From NCBI GenBank assembly GCA_021442155.1, contig CM038223.1:36368983-36432982 (forward strand): a stretch of 64,000 nt of DNA, given 5' to 3'. This DNA is from Cymbidium sinense. Taxonomy: Eukaryota > Streptophyta > Magnoliopsida > Asparagales > Orchidaceae. Made by a program: the position numbers and the translations under genes. Numbering within the stretch: the first letter of the stretch is position 1; each line of letters opens with the position of its first letter. This document shows, piece by piece, positions 61,743-64,000 of the stretch. Under the pieces are notes generated by a model, which worked only from the letters and a program-made list of their open reading frames with translations, searched no databases and was not told where the DNA came from.

Positions 61743-64000
61743 TGACACTACATTAATTTTAGGAATTTATTATTTGGATAATCAAATGTCATTAAGGAGT
61801 AAACATATTATCTCAAAAGACAAACATATTATTATATAATGGATTTGATCATTTAATAAAATACTTTTAAGGCTAATGGCTCATTCATGTACCAGAGAGT
61901 TTTCCCTAGAACTAAGAAAGTAGAACATGGTTTATTTTAAACTAGGTTAATGATTCCCCATAAGGATAAGCCCCTATAGTTAATTATACCTTAGGAAGAA
62001 GGGTCACTTCTTAAGAATACTCTTGATTAAAGAAATAAGATATTATTTCTATGGATTTCTAAGTTGTTTTTCAAAGGAATGATATTTGGAATTTCAAATA
62101 AGAATGATTCAAAGTGCAAAGAGTTCTTTTAGGATGCCAAATGGGATGAAGTAGGAAATGCCTATTGATGCTGGGATGCCCTGTAGGCATTTCAACTATC
62201 CTATTTTTTGGCTTTAAATTATGGAATTTAACTTAGATTTTGAGTTGATATTTTTAAAAAAATTTAGGACTTAATTCAAGCAGCATAAGACTATAGAAAT
62301 GCCTCGAGTTGAATACTTACTCCAAGGAGGATGCTTCAAAACCTATGTCTATATGTGCTTCTGACACATGTTAGATGCCCGACCTAGTTCCATTTTAAGA
62401 ATTATCAATCATTCCTCTCACTTGAGGGAACAAACCTATCTCTAACTCTTTTAGACTTACAACCCACCTAGAGGGGTTTGCTAGCTAACACCACCTAAGA
62501 ACATTTAAATCCATGATGCTAAGTCTCATATATGCAAGATGGCTTGGCTATTGTCTTTTTAGGAAAAGAATTTATAAAACCTAGACTCACTCTCTAATCC
62601 CTAAGATCATGTAGGGAGTGAAATATATTAACTAATACAAACTTTTTAGATTTTATATGTTTTGACTCAAGATTCATTTAAGGCTTTGGGTATGCATTTT
62701 TATGATTAAATGCCATGCAATTAAAATTTATCATGGGCTAAATCAATAAGAGAATGATAAACTTTAGGTTTCACAAGGGACCTCTACACCCATCTACTAG
62801 TAGGCCCAACTTTAGGTTTTCCTAGACTCCATAGATCATAACATAATTCTAAATTTATAATACTTTTAAAATTTTAAAAAATAAATTTCTAAGCCTTGCA
62901 AAATAAATGTCAGAAAAATACAAACTGCACATTTACAAACATATGGGCTTAACATTAGTTGCTTGCCAAGCCCACCTATCCTATTAGGTTATGCTTAGGG
63001 ACTTAAGCATACATATATAAAATAGCAATTACATATAATTTATGATGTTAGTCCCATTTTGTATAGCCCCCTGTAGAAGACAACATTAGTTCTTAAACAA
63101 CATCCTACCATCCACTCTAACGGGCAAACAATCCTAGACATCTAGTCTAAAATAGTAAACCATAAAATAAGAAAAGTATCACATCACATCATAGAAAATC
63201 ATAGATTGACCTAACCTAAGTCTAGGGTCTATGACCTAATAATCTAGTGTGTGAAATAAATGTGTTTATGTGGCAAGACTTTCCTAGGCCTTTTTAGATT
63301 CAAGTTTTAATTTGGGTTTCTAATATTTAATTTAATTTGATTTTAAAACTTTTTAATATTTATGTGGCAAGTTTCAATTTGTGTGGTAAGTTTCATAGGT
63401 ACATTTCATTATTATACCAAAGATTTGATGTATCAAAACTTCCTTTAGACTAGTAGCCCTGTGACCTTGGGTGTCCAGACTATATACCATAAGTTGCTAA
63501 TTATAAAAATAATTTTATTTTTTAAACTTCTTTTAGTTTTAAAATTGATCTAATTTACCATGGATGCTTCCAATTTAAGTGATTTAATTATTTGTAATTT
63601 TATTTTCATCTTAGTTTCATTTATGCTAAGATGAAAATAAGTTTTCAAGAATAAAGAATGAAATAGATTCCACTTTGAGTGGAGCCAATTCTATTTAACA
63701 TCTAGAATCCTAATAAAATGAAGCCTTCACCCTAAGATGAAGGTTCATTCAAAGGGGTTTATCTAAGATTTTTGCATCCCAATTAACCTCTTTTAGATTT
63801 GGTTTGAGTTTAGTTCAATAAATGATTTAATTTTGTTTCTTTTGAAATTTTCTTTTAATTTATTCCTTTTTTTTTGTTACATCTTGATTTAGTTTGTTTC
63901 TTTAAGACATCATCAAGTAAGGTTCTTTTATTATAACTTGATTTGAATTGCTTTTCACTTTAAGTCTAATTCATTTATTATTATGATTTCAAATTATTTA
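61743..64000 (+). repeat. Large LTR copy D, cut by window end
   Basis: It begins TGACACTACAT and is about nine-tenths identical by eye to the start of copy C. It lacks about 0.5 kb that C has after 'catgggctaaat' (including the TATA region), but keeps the 'ctagtctaaaatagtaa' and 'ggtacatttcattattatacc' parts that C has lost. Confidence 0.65.

Larger units (their letters stand above)
49464..64000 (+). mobile_element. Large-LTR, pol-less retroelement (LARD/Tat-like), runs off window
   Basis: It consists of LTR C, an internal region of about 6.7 kb and the start of LTR D. The internal region has no recognised gag, protease, RT or integrase. It holds a two-level tandem repeat array and a decayed antisense gene. 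Very long LTRs, leader tandem repeats and an antisense ORF before the 3' LTR are features reported for Ogre/Tat elements. Absence of pol fits a LARD. C and D differ by large indels, so pairing is likely from position but not proven. Confidence 0.55.

Overview
The window is strongly AT-rich plant nuclear DNA made almost entirely of decayed, nested transposable elements. The family signatures (Ty1/copia, Ty3/gypsy with a large-LTR Tat-like group, an L1-type LINE with a plant DUF4283-like ORF1, and a TIR MITE) fit a flowering plant with a repeat-rich genome. The species cannot be named from this. I found no host protein gene, tRNA, rRNA or CRISPR array, and no element with an intact full-length coding region. 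All assignments come from reading translations and comparing parts of the window with each other by eye.

Layout. (1) About 520-4465, plus strand: copy 1 of a non-autonomous LTR element with a promoter-like block, a stop-ridden former gene, a (CA)n(TA)n microsatellite, a polypurine tract and an LTR whose 3' end is repeated three times. (2) 4466-14505: the 3' part of a large-LTR element. It holds remnants of an antisense gene, a 240-base block and a 7.4 kb LTR (copy A) that abuts a gypsy RT in mid-domain. (3) 14506 to about 16850: gypsy RT, RNase H and integrase relics, then about 2 kb of unclear sequence with short repeats. (4) 18885-25126: LTR copy B on the minus strand. (5) 26070 to about 30822: copy 2 of the non-autonomous element, minus strand, with a MITE inside its LTR.

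(6) About 30822-46830: one plus-strand gypsy element (LTR, gag, protease, RT, RNase H) split twice. A minus-strand copia element with paired 2.1 kb LTRs (32531-41675) sits in gag, and a 2.7 kb solo LTR (42494-45186) sits between protease and RT. (7) About 46980-49463: a LINE with ORF1, the start of the endonuclease and the end of RT, cut by the next element. (8) 49464 to the window end: a second large-LTR element with a 5' LTR (copy C), an internal region holding a two-level tandem repeat array and a decayed antisense gene, and the start of a 3' LTR (copy D).

The closest thing to an under-described system is the large-LTR, pol-less family (copies A-D). Its LTRs are 5.5-7.4 kb, its leader region carries tandem repeats, and an antisense gene lies before the 3' LTR. 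That architecture is known in outline for the Tat lineage of Ty3/gypsy, but here no pol was recognised, which suggests a LARD-like parasite of Tat elements. The order of insertion can be read directly: gypsy first, then copia and the solo LTR into it; the LINE was later cut by the large-LTR element.
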